Below are positions 1 through 5,942 of a stretch of DNA of 14,239 bases, piece after piece. Where the stretch lies: positions 1 to 14,239 of the forward strand of contig JBLHWM010000053.1 in the NCBI GenBank assembly GCA_047629095.1, written 5' to 3'. Source of the DNA: CALBMX01 sp047629095. GTDB lineage: Bacteria > Planctomycetota > UBA1135 > GCA-002686595. Each line of letters starts with the position of its first letter. The first letter of the stretch is position 1. The position numbers and the translations under genes are program-made. The notes beneath the pieces were generated by a model. The model saw only the letters and a program-made list of their open reading frames with translations. It did no database searches and was not told the DNA's origin.

Positions 1-2128
1 TCTCACTTCGAAAGTCAGGGCAGCGGGCATGCATGCGAGTGAGCTCGTAGAGCATCCGGTCGATAGCGATGGGTGTGAAGATTGCGAGCGCCACCATAGT
101 CCACTGTTCGAGCAGCAGGAGTTCGCCATCGGGCTTCATCCCTACGCGAGCCCCAGCCAACCCAAGTACAAGGGCCGCCTCCGCATCATTGAGCCTACCG
201 GCATCGGCAAAGTCGACGGCAACACCCAATGCCTCGTCAACCACATCGGACCATCGGCATGCCGAAATCAGCTGCTGCAATCGCAATGGGCTCCCGTGGG
301 GAAGGTGGCTAGCGAGAACACCATGGGCATCTCTCCGCATCTTATCGGTCCAAACACCGAGCTGCCGTGGCATGACGAGTAGGCTCATCCCATCGCCTTC
401 TTGATCCCCAAGAGCTCCACATCGGATGAGCGCTTCACGGCGCAGGTGTACCTGTGCTAGTTCCACTCCGAGACAATCGGCCAAGAGCTCTGCGGATGCC
501 GCCTTTCCCGCAAGATAGACCCAAACGAGCAGAGAACTGAGTTCACTACTGAGGGCGTCTGTAGTAGGCAAAGAAGAGTCTAGGGAGAGCGACGCCTCTG
601 CTCCAACATGCAGACTGCCCAGGGCTTTCCGATCCATCACGATCTGATCTCCGGACCAGCGGGCCAACCCACTCCGCACCCAGGTCTCGAGCTCTTTCTG
701 AATCCTCCCAGGGTTCCCAAGGGTTCGCTCGAATAGCTCTGCCGCGCAATCCGACTGCAGATGAAAGAGTCTCTCCGGTCCCCTAAACAATGGCTTGAGA
801 TCGGACGAGTCAAGATTCCTCAGGTGCAACCGAAAGCAGGGCTTAGCCAATCCGCTGCCCTGCCGACTTGCGACGACCGTTGCACTGAGTTCACCCTCCG
901 CAGCCACGACTTGCTGCTGGAACGATTCCCGTGCTTGAAGATCCCAATCATCCCAGTCGTCTACCGTCACAAGAACTTTGGGCGCAACAAGTGCATCGAA
1001 GAGACTTCCTTTGAAAACTCCATGACTAGACTGTGCGCCGTTCTTGCCATGCGTGTTATTGAGGTCAAGGCAATCGGAATTCAATTTATGCGCTGCTCCT
1101 CTTGCGTCTAATGAGACCCAGGAGCCACCCTCTTCTTCGAACCTAGAGCCGAGCTCCTGGAGCAGCCTTGTCTTTCCACTTCCCTTGTGCCCTGTTATCT
1201 CCAAGCGTCCCTGCGCCAGTGTGCTGCGATAGGCCTGGTCCAGATCCGCGCAAGACCCTAACCAAGGGACCTGCACTTCGCCGCTCCCCGTGGCCTCCTT
1301 GCGAAGCGCAGCAAGCACATCCATGGCGGAACGTGGGCGATGCTCGGGGTCGCGCTGAAGGAGCAGCTCCACAAGATCCGAGACGTGCTGCGGACAGTCG
1401 CTGCGGACGGACTTCAAGACAGTGGCTGGTTCGTGGATACGAGCATCTAGGAACGCGACTGGGTCCGAGCAGTCTTCGGGGGCATGCCCTGCGACAACTT
1501 CAAAAATCATAGCCCCTAACGCGAACAGGTCAGCCCTTGCGTCAACTGGCTTTCCAAGCAGCTGCTCAGGAGAAGCATAGGCAGGCGTGCCAACGGCCCC
1601 GGCATCAACACCGTACCCCGAACCGATTGCCGCACCAGTTGAATAGCCGAAGTCGAGAACGCACGGGTTTCCATACTCATCCACCAGAACGTTGTCGGGC
1701 TTGAGGTCCCGGTGGATGACACCGCGGTTGTGTATACGCGAGACGATCTCCACAAGTGCAATGACGCGCTGCTCTAATGAAGCCCAGTCCTGTAGAGCCA
1801 CGGCTCCGGGGAACGGTGCGCCCGGTGCGACGTCCATCACGACGAAGGGCCTAGCCTCGTGAACTCCCTCATCCAAGAATCTCGCAACACCTGGGACATG
1901 AAGCAGCCGCAACGCGGACACCTCTGCCCTGATCTCGCTGAGGTCGGCGCTGGCAGGCAGAAGTTTGACGGCCACTTTTGTTAGCCGAAGGGTGTCTTGG
2001 GCAAGATAGACCTCGCTCTCGCCAGCCCCATGCAGCAGCTGAACAAGGTGATACCGGTTGGCCACCAGGTTCTCGCCGGGTACAGCATCCCTCGAGAGCT
2101 CCACTTGTATTGCATTAGGTCTGTTCAT
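1..2128 (-). CDS. Ser/Thr protein kinase fused to P-loop ATPase (partial, C-terminus beyond window)
   Basis: The frame is open from ATG at 2128 to the left edge, at least 709 codons. Residues about 25-280 form a complete Hanks-type kinase: glycine loop G34-A-G-E-S-E-V40, lysine K55 in VAVK, candidate helix-C glutamate E69, catalytic loop HRDLKPDN (139-146), DFG (159-161) and GTPAYASPEQ (180-189). A second module follows with Walker A GHKGSGKT (313-320) and a Walker B-like hydrophobic strand ending in Asp-Asp (385-391). After that comes a helical region without recognised motifs, possibly winged-helix then repeat-like. The order resembles PknK-type kinases carrying an AAA/STAND ATPase; this family placement is inferred. 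There is no transmembrane segment in the visible part, so it is probably cytosolic. GGAGAGG lies about 11 bases before the start. Codon use is looser than in hyuA or gpsA (AGA, ATA, CTT, TCT are frequent). The substrate and the input signal are unknown. Confidence 0.9.
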   Translation of the reverse strand, partial: MNRPNAIQVELSRDAVPGENLVANRYHLVQLLHGAGESEVYLAQDTLRLTKVAVKLLPASADLSEIRAEVSALRLLHVPGVARFLDEGVHEARPFVVMDVAPGAPFPGAVALQDWASLEQRVIALVEIVSRIHNRGVIHRDLKPDNVLVDEYGNPCVLDFGYSTGAAIGSGYGVDAGAVGTPAYASPEQLLGKPVDARADLFALGAMIFEVVAGHAPEDCSDPVAFLDARIHEPATVLKSVRSDCPQHVSDLVELLLQRDPEHRPRSAMDVLAALRKEATGSGEVQVPWLGSCADLDQAYRSTLAQGRLEITGHKGSGKTRLLQELGSRFEEEGGSWVSLDARGAAHKLNSDCLDLNNTHGKNGAQSSHGVFKGSLFDALVAPKVLVTVDDWDDWDLQARESFQQQVVAAEGELSATVVASRQGSGLAKPCFRLHLRNLDSSDLKPLFRGPERLFHLQSDCAAELFERTLGNPGRIQKELETWVRSGLARWSGDQIVMDRKALGSLHVGAEASLSLDSSLPTTDALSSELSSLLVWVYLAGKAASAELLADCLGVELAQVHLRREALIRCGALGDQEGDGMSLLVMPRQLGVWTDKMRRDAHGVLASHLPHGSPLRLQQLISACRWSDVVDEALGVAVDFADAGRLNDAEAALVLGLAGARVGMKPDGELLLLEQWTMVALAIFTPIAIDRMLYELTRMHARCPDFRSE

Positions 2129-2405
2129 TGAAATGAAGCCCTCTCCACACACTAAGTCACTCGGTGGGATTGCAGCATCCTCTTCCCCCCTATGGGACCA
2201 TTTCCGCTCATTCGCAAGGTTGGGACGCCCTCAGGGGCACTCAAATGGGACATTCCAACTTGTGCTTTAGTCACGGTACGCAAACGATCGAACAGAGCTT
2301 GTCCCTGTCCCACACCTTTCTTGGGCGCGACATGAGGGGATTCCCCAATAACAGTTCCCTCAGACCTGCGTCCTTCTCGATCCAATATGGATCAGGAGCG
2401 ATGAG

Positions 2406-2729
2406 ATGAGTACTGATTCAAAAAGTGAACGAGCGTGTCCCCACTGCACCGGCAAGTCAGCCAGGCCTGCACAAGGTTATGGGCTTCATGCCACAGAGCT
2501 GAGCTTCAGCGGTTCCATTGAGCATCAAAAGAGTTGCCCCTTGAGGGTGCGAGCCAAGCGGCTCAACTCACTAGCCACAGGTTTCCTTGGTGCCTCCCTG
2601 TTCGCGCTTTCCGTGCCCGGTTGTTACGTACCCGAGCCCCTGCAAATGCAGCGTGGCCAAACCTCCACCGGCCTCGACAATGGAACGGTTGGAGTCTCCG
2701 AACTCCCACCTGGAAAGGACGCGGCCTAG
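2406..2729 (+). CDS. Hypothetical 107-residue protein with Cys-rich N-terminus and one hydrophobic segment
   Basis: I do not recognise a family. The ATG has a good Shine-Dalgarno site, AGGAG at 2394-2398, seven bases upstream, and the stop is followed 15 bases later by a strong hairpin. Both argue that the frame is real. The N-terminal third has a C-P-H-C pair near residue 11 and a later H-x-x-x-C, which might bind metal. Residues about 54-73 are hydrophobic enough for one membrane helix, ending in a Pro-Gly-Cys. The remainder is polar and low in structure. It diverges from the kinase gene across 277 bases in which I see no clear promoter. Other frames over the same bases are also open, so a spurious call is possible. 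Confidence 0.4.
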   Translation: MSTDSKSERACPHCTGKSARPAQGYGLHATELSFSGSIEHQKSCPLRVRAKRLNSLATGFLGASLFALSVPGCYVPEPLQMQRGQTSTGLDNGTVGVSELPPGKDAA

Positions 2730-2744
2730 AGCCCCCCTTTGCAT

Positions 2745-2770
2745 CCGGGGAAGGCTGCAACCTTCCCCGG
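2745..2770. terminator. Perfect 10-bp hairpin between convergent genes
   Basis: CCGGGGAAGG (2745-2754) and CCTTCCCCGG (2761-2770) form a perfect stem with a six-base loop. It sits 15 bases after the 107-codon gene and 10 bases after the minus-strand gene ending at 2781. Neither side has a T-run, so it would be a non-canonical, possibly bidirectional terminator. Confidence 0.55.
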
Positions 2771-2780
2771 GCACCTCTCC

Positions 2781-3047
2781 TTAGTCCATGGACCGCACAC
2801 GCGTGACCCCGAGCATGCGCTCGATGGCCTTCATGCGCCTAGACAAGAAGGGTACGTGTTCGATGCGTGCGACCACTTGGTTCTCTCTTTTGACCAAGAG
2901 GGTTCCGCCCTCGAATATTAGCAGTAGCTCGAGTACATCGGGGATCTCCCGGGTAACGGTACTGCCCTGGCGTGGAACGGATTGATCCCGGCCCCACGGT
3001 TGCAAGTAGTGGGGGAAATCATTGGGCTCGAATCGCCAATTGTTCAT
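2781..3047 (-). CDS. Hypothetical 88-residue protein
   Basis: No family is recognised. The preferred start is ATG at 3047 (M-N-N-W-R-F). The frame continues open upstream to 3266, but that extension is Arg/Gly/Ser-rich, crosses the 26-base repeat at 3068-3093 and looks non-coding. The protein has a Trp/Pro-rich N-terminus, a central hydrophobic strand-like run (VLELLLIFEGGTLLV) and a basic C-terminus with Arg-Arg-Met-Lys, without a signal peptide or obvious helix bundle. No convincing ribosome binding site precedes either start. It ends next to the hairpin at 2745-2770. It could be a small orphan gene or the surviving end of a larger gene cut by the rearrangement that placed the repeat upstream. 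Confidence 0.4.
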   Translation of the reverse strand: MNNWRFEPNDFPHYLQPWGRDQSVPRQGSTVTREIPDVLELLLIFEGGTLLVKRENQVVARIEHVPFLSRRMKAIERMLGVTRVRSMD

Positions 3048-3067
3048 TGGGGCTGGAGAGCGCCAAG

Positions 3068-3093
3068 GAATACGGAGTCGCACACCAACCGGT
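3068..3093 (+). repeat. Solitary copy of 26-bp dispersed repeat
   Basis: These 26 bases, beginning GAATACGGAGTCGC and ending CCAACCGGT, are identical to 5249-5274, the left arm region of the inverted-repeat element, and are reverse-complemented in that element's right arm. I see no inverted partner close to this copy. It lies just upstream of the 88-residue gene and about 180 bases beyond the broken end of tenA. Confidence 0.85.
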
Positions 3094-3276
3094 CGGCCTC
3101 CTGCCGATCGTGACCGCCCCCATCGACCGGCACTTCGGCTCTCCCCTTTATAGGAGCCGCGACGCGGTCCTGGGAGTTGCGGCATCCATGAGAAGTTCGG
3201 CGAGAGGTATCGGTCATGGCCTGACTGTAGGGCTAGACAGGGGAGCTCGACTGGGTTGGGCGTCAAAAGGGTTGCG

Positions 3277-3462
3277 CTATGGAAGGCGGAAGAAGGCTCT
3301 AGAGCATCGAGTCAGGCCAGGATTCGCGAGATCGGTGAGGAAGCGTGCGTCCTGCAAGGTGTAAGACTGGAACGTCTCCTGCGACAGCGTCCCGTCCGCG
3401 AGTGCCAAGACGAAGGGGTTCGTCAGCTGCGCGTACCAGATCGCGGCGCACTCCTGCCGCAT
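3277..3462 (-). pseudogene. tenA: Truncated TenA-family gene (thiaminase II / aminopyrimidine aminohydrolase), N-terminal fragment
   Basis: ATG at 3462 lies two bases after the thiD stop, the usual thiD-tenA arrangement. The first roughly 45 residues read as the start of a TenA protein: an acidic/Trp helix (ECAAIW), N-P-F-V-L-A-L-A-D-G-T-L, F-Q-S-Y and L-Q-D-A-R-F-L. Similarity stops near base 3320 and the frame ends at TAG (3277) after 61 residues; intact family members are about 220-230 residues. The later catalytic glutamate and cysteine regions are absent, so the product should be inactive. TenA proteins hydrolyse thiamine or salvage aminopyrimidine breakdown products for HMP. The sequence beyond the break is unrelated non-coding DNA containing the 26-base repeat. 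I see no target duplication or transposase. Confidence 0.75.
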
Positions 3463-3464
3463 GC

Positions 3465-4271
3465 TTACGGTGAGACGAAGTGATTGAGGGGGCCATGGCC
3501 TTGGCCGAGGCCGGGGGCGGCGACGATGGCGGCGTGGGTGTACTGCTTTGCCGCCGCGAAGGCTTCGGGCACGGTCTTTCCCTGCGCGAGGCAGGCGGTC
3601 ATCGCGGCGGAGAATGTGCAGCCGGCGCCGTGCGTGTGCCGCGTGTCGAGCCGCGGGCTGTCGAGCATCACGAAGGCTTGACCATCGTAGAGGAGATCGG
3701 TGACGGTGTCGCCGCCACCATGCCCGCCCTTGACGACGACCCAGTTTGGTCCGAGCGCGTGGAGCCGTTGCGCCGCCTTGCGCATCTCGTCCAGCGTGCG
3801 GATTGGCCCGCCGACGAGCATTTCCGCCTCTGGTAAATTCGGGGTGATGACGAGCGCGAGCGGAAGCAGCCGCGTGCGGAGGGCGCGGACCGCGTCTTCC
3901 GCAACGAGCTGATCGCCGCCCTTCGCCACCATTACAGGGTCCACGACGAGGTTCGTCAGACCCGCTTTGGCGATCATCGCGACGACGGCCTCGACGACCT
4001 CCGCCGTGCCGAGCATTCCGGTCTTGAGGACGTCCACGCCGAGATCGCCGACGACGCTTTCGAACTGCGTTGTGATGAAGGCGGGCGAGAGGCTCTCGAC
4101 GCCCTGCACGCCAACCGTGTTCTGCGCCGTCACCGCTGTCAGGACGCTCATACCATAGACGCCGAACGCACTGAAGGTTTTCAAGTCCGCCTGAATGCCG
4201 GCCCCGCCGCCCGAATCGGATCCGGCGATCGTGAGTGCTCGCGCGAGGACCGCAGGGGCCTTCAAACTCAT
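3465..4271 (-). CDS. thiD: Hydroxymethylpyrimidine / phosphomethylpyrimidine kinase ThiD
   Basis: This 268-residue protein has the normal length for ThiD, a ribokinase-fold enzyme that phosphorylates HMP and then HMP-phosphate to give HMP-PP for thiamine synthesis in the cytosol. Seen: the N-terminal signature GSDSGGGAGIQADLK (17-31), the conserved stretch DVLKTGMLG, V-V-D-P-V-M, the T-P-N-L-P-E-A-E segment, V-V-V-K-G-G-H, and the C-terminal anion-hole and catalytic motif GAGC (215-218). ATG at 4271 has GGAG seven bases upstream. It is the first gene of a two-gene unit with the truncated tenA, whose ATG begins two bases after its stop. ThiE, ThiM and ThiC are not in the window, and I see no THI-box riboswitch upstream. 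The reading frame itself is undamaged, unlike its partner. Confidence 0.95.
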   Translation of the reverse strand: MSLKAPAVLARALTIAGSDSGGGAGIQADLKTFSAFGVYGMSVLTAVTAQNTVGVQGVESLSPAFITTQFESVVGDLGVDVLKTGMLGTAEVVEAVVAMIAKAGLTNLVVDPVMVAKGGDQLVAEDAVRALRTRLLPLALVITPNLPEAEMLVGGPIRTLDEMRKAAQRLHALGPNWVVVKGGHGGGDTVTDLLYDGQAFVMLDSPRLDTRHTHGAGCTFSAAMTACLAQGKTVPEAFAAAKQYTHAAIVAAPGLGQGHGPLNHFVSP

Positions 4272-4639
4272 AGTAATTCTCCAAACATAAGGAACAGCGA
4301 TGCGACATGCCCCGCAACGCGAGCGTAGCGGAAATACTCTGCACGCGGTCTAGATCGATGCGTTGTTTTTGAATCCGCTTCCGCGTCCGGTACGGCCTCA
4401 ACGCCAGATAGGCGATTCCATTGAGCGCGGAATTTGTCACTGGCGTCAGCTCAGGCCGCGCGGAGTATAAGACACTAACGCTGGCGGGTCGACGGGGAAG
4501 ACGTGGCCCAGGTGCCCAGCGCAGACATGGTAGAGGGTCTCCGTCCGCAGCCTAACGCTTGACCGCGTAATCGAGCGGTTCAAGCATTGCGCTCCATCCG
4601 GCAGGGCGCTATTGGACTTTGCCAATCGTGATGAGCGAC
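4272..4639. other. Gene-poor stretch of 368 bases, probably decayed
   Basis: No intact gene is visible. The frame collinear with tenA stays open leftward through thiD, but its translation is Arg-rich and unlike protein. The stretch holds the thiD leader (ribosome site near 4279-4283) and the short msrB-like remnant listed separately. It also holds an imperfect inverted repeat, GCTTGACCGC at 4557-4566 against GCGGTTCAAGC at 4575-4585, differing by one extra base. Confidence 0.5.
4446..4547 (-). pseudogene. Possible C-terminal relic of methionine sulfoxide reductase B
   Basis: On the minus strand the frame reads R-T-E-T-L-Y-H-V-C-A-G-H-L-G-H-V-F-P and then P-P. The G-H-L-G-H-V-F-P run resembles the conserved H-L-G-H-V-F-P block of MsrB, which repairs methionine-R-sulfoxide. 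The expected following block (D-G-P-x-P-T-G-x-R-Y-C-x-N) is not found in this or the other two frames, and nothing MsrB-like precedes it. The match is short and could be chance. Confidence 0.25.
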
Positions 4640-5197
4640 TTACTTGGGGAGCGGGCACGATGGAAAGACGACTTCGACAGGTGGCAGCGGCCCGTCGTGC
4701 CCAACCCTGGGTGCTTCGTCGGCTACTTCATTGGCGAATCGGATCAGTCGTGTGAGATTCCAACCCAGCCAATCCGCACTGTCTGAATCCGCCGACAGTG
4801 ACTCAGCCACTTGCCGAAACAGTCGCCCAGCGCGGCCCGCGTGAGACGTGACTCCAGCGGCCCTCCCTTCGCGCACTTTTACGCCGGCGGCAGCGAGCGC
4901 GATGAGGCCCTTGAGGAACTCGGCGATCGGGCCCGTTCGGCCCGCTGCGTGCCAGAGGGATTCCCAGGCTTCGTGAGATTCCCAGTAGTAGCCGTGGGCG
5001 AAGAGCTCGATGCCGCGCAGGTACTCGGCGGAAGCTTGCCAGTTCGCCGGGTCGAGGGGGGCTGCCCTAGGTGGTTCCGCGCCAAAGCTGTGCCCGGCCG
5101 GGTTGCTGACAGGGTGTGGGAAGCGGCCGGGGACGAAGGCATACGGCGGGAATGCGGACGGCTCGGAACTCTTCGCTGCTTGGTCACCGGTGTTCAT
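4640..5197 (-). CDS. DUF309-family protein
   Basis: A 185-residue soluble protein. After a Pro-rich N-terminal tail (about 1-50), residues 57-135 carry the DUF309 pattern: Y-L-R-G-I-E-L-F, then W72-E-S-H75-E76-x-W78-E-S-L-W82, then K-G-L-I-A-L-A-A-A. The paired His-Glu and tryptophans are the family's hallmark. The N-terminal P-P-Y-x-F-V-P-G-R-F-P-H-P and D/N-P-A-G-H-S stretches also look conserved in relatives I recall. The biochemical role of DUF309 is not established. ATG at 5197 is preceded by only a weak GGGA. The inverted-repeat element lies about 55 bases upstream, so transcription from the SANT-like gene could be attenuated there. No catalytic function is assigned. Confidence 0.8.
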   Translation of the reverse strand: MNTGDQAAKSSEPSAFPPYAFVPGRFPHPVSNPAGHSFGAEPPRAAPLDPANWQASAEYLRGIELFAHGYYWESHEAWESLWHAAGRTGPIAEFLKGLIALAAAGVKVREGRAAGVTSHAGRAGRLFRQVAESLSADSDSADWLGWNLTRLIRFANEVADEAPRVGHDGPLPPVEVVFPSCPLPK

Positions 5198-5251
5198 GCT
5201 GCATTTCCCTGGCGATCAACGATCGCTTGGCTGACTTTCGAATACGGCGAA

Positions 5252-5374
5252 TACGGAGTCGCACACCAACCGGTGTTCGCACTACCAAAAGTACCGCACC
5301 AGCCTCAGGCCGGATACTGGCTCCTACTGCGGCACATTTCGTTGGTAGAACACCGGTTGGTGTGCGACTCCGTA
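5252..5374. repeat. 123-bp inverted-repeat element with perfect 27-bp arms
   Basis: The arm TACGGAGTCGC...GGTGTTC (5252-5278) is perfectly reverse-complementary to 5348-5374. The 69-base interior continues the pairing imperfectly: TACCAA (5283-5288) with TTGGTA (5342-5347), GTACCGCA (5291-5298) with TGCGGCAC (5328-5335, one mismatch), and AGCC (5301-5304) with GGCT (5319-5322). The whole element can therefore fold into one long hairpin. It has no coding capacity. A direct 9-base duplication, CGAATACGG twice (5239-5256), overlaps its left edge. A solitary matching arm lies at 3068-3093. It resembles a MITE- or REP-type non-autonomous element; the identity of any mobilising enzyme is unknown. 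Confidence 0.8.
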
Positions 5375-5382
5375 AGAGAGTG

Positions 5383-5562
5383 CTAGCGGGCCTTGGAGAT
5401 CTTGAGCTTTTCGAGCTTGGCTTGCTTCTTCACGGACTCTTCGCTGCGGGTTAGCGAGGTCGCGATCGTCTTGAGGCTCGAGCCCTTGCCGGCCATGAGC
5501 CTAAGCTGTGTTAGCTCGCTAGCGGTCCAGGCCTGGCGGTGTCGTTCGAACTTCTTGGCCAT
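5383..5562 (-). CDS. Small SANT/Myb-like helix-turn-helix protein, 59 residues
   Basis: ATG at 5562 to TAG at 5383. The product is strongly basic (many Lys/Arg) and reads as one Myb/SANT-type three-helix unit: an initial W-T-A-S-E-L-T-Q-L-R-L-M-A, then G-S-S-L-K-T-I-A-T-S-L-T-R-S (second helix), then E-E-S-V-K-K-Q-A-K-L (third helix) and a Lys-rich tail. This is the shape of short DNA-binding or nucleoid-type proteins common as hypotheticals in many genomes, so a DNA-binding role is inferred. No strong ribosome binding site is seen (AGAGA about six bases upstream). It lies downstream of tRNA-Pro in the same orientation, and its stop is only eight bases from the right arm of the inverted-repeat element, which may act as its 3' hairpin. 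Confidence 0.7.
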   Translation of the reverse strand: MAKKFERHRQAWTASELTQLRLMAGKGSSLKTIATSLTRSEESVKKQAKLEKLKISKAR

Positions 5563-5632
5563 GTTGTCTCTTGGTCAACGGCTCGGGTGCCGTACTTGCT
5601 GTGGAAAGCACCGCGCCAGCCAAGCGGGCGTC

Positions 5633-5693
5633 GCCTGCGTTGGCAGGCAGTTCGCATTGGGGACTGCGAACATCAACCTGTTGCTGAACAGGT
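5633..5693 (-). other. Three consecutive hairpins downstream of tRNA-Pro
   Basis: Within 61 bases there are three perfect stems: ACCTGTT/AACAGGT (5676-5682 with 5687-5693, loop 4), GTTCGCA/TGCGAAC (5650-5656 with 5665-5671, loop 8) and GCCTGC/GCAGGC (5633-5638 with 5643-5648, loop 4). The first begins seven bases past the tRNA CCA end. No T-run follows any of them, so simple intrinsic termination is not shown. They may serve tRNA 3' processing, termination or a separate structured RNA. Confidence 0.55.
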
Positions 5694-5700
5694 GATAAAA

Positions 5701-5777
5701 TGGTCGGGGCGAGAGGATTTGAACCTCCGGCCTCTGCAACCCCATTGCAGCGCGCTACCAGGCTGCGCCACGCCCCG
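5701..5777 (-). tRNA. tRNA-Pro, anticodon GGG, CCA encoded
   Basis: The minus strand folds as a complete 77-base tRNA. The acceptor stem is CGGGGCG/CGCCCCG with discriminator A and encoded CCA. The D arm is GCGC...GCGC with AGCCTGGTA. The anticodon stem is CTGCA/TGCAG with loop ATGGGGT, giving anticodon GGG for CCC/CCU. The T arm is GGAGG-TTCAAAT-CCTCT. The 5' C opposite the 3' G of the acceptor and the G-rich anticodon loop are typical of bacterial tRNA-Pro. A well-formed promoter lies just upstream. Confidence 0.97.
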
Positions 5778-5790
5778 ACCGGGGGCGAGT

Positions 5791-5819
5791 AGAATAGGTA
5801 CGATTGGGGGTTCCGTCAA
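5791..5819 (-). promoter_or_regulatory. Sigma70-type promoter of tRNA-Pro
   Basis: On the minus strand TTGACG (5819-5814) and TATTCT (5796-5791) are separated by exactly 17 bases. Transcription would start near 5784, a few bases before the mature tRNA 5' end at 5777. Confidence 0.75.
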
Positions 5820-5864
5820 CGATGAGTCTGGCAATCCTTGCGAGTTGGGGGGAATGTCCTGACA

Positions 5865-5942
5865 ATGGAGGCATGGTTCGACCTTCTCGACGCCAGTGGG
5901 TGCCTCGGGCTTATGCTCGGCGGCGGCATCGCACTTGGATGA
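5865..5942 (+). CDS. Possible 25-residue leader or micro-ORF
   Basis: ATG at 5865 opens 25 codons (M-E-A-W-F-D-L-L-D-A-S-G-C-L-G-L-M-L-G-G-G-I-A-L-G). Its TGA overlaps the next ATG as ATGA (5939-5942). The product is short and hydrophobic with an acidic start. A G-rich stretch (5846-5852) lies about 12 bases upstream. The overlap would allow translational coupling, but a frame this short may occur by chance. Confidence 0.3.
   Translation: MEAWFDLLDASGCLGLMLGGGIALG

Noticed and set aside
1..1761. Small frames of 60-117 codons on both strands within the first 1.8 kb
   Set aside because: All lie inside the long kinase-ATPase frame, which explains the region with intact motifs.
2781..3266. A longer 161-residue form of the 88-residue hypothetical gene
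   Set aside because: The added 73 residues cross the dispersed repeat and a hairpin-rich region and look like translated non-coding DNA.
3277..4440. A 387-codon minus-strand frame across thiD and the stretch upstream
   Set aside because: It is in frame with tenA but translates thiD out of frame into an Arg/Gly/His-rich sequence. ThiD itself is unmistakable, so only the last 61 codons (the tenA fragment) are kept.
4549..4600. Integron attC-like site: GCCTAAC followed by an imperfect inverted repeat with one extra base
   Set aside because: No matching GTTRRRY core is found at a sensible distance, and no integrase or cassette array is present.
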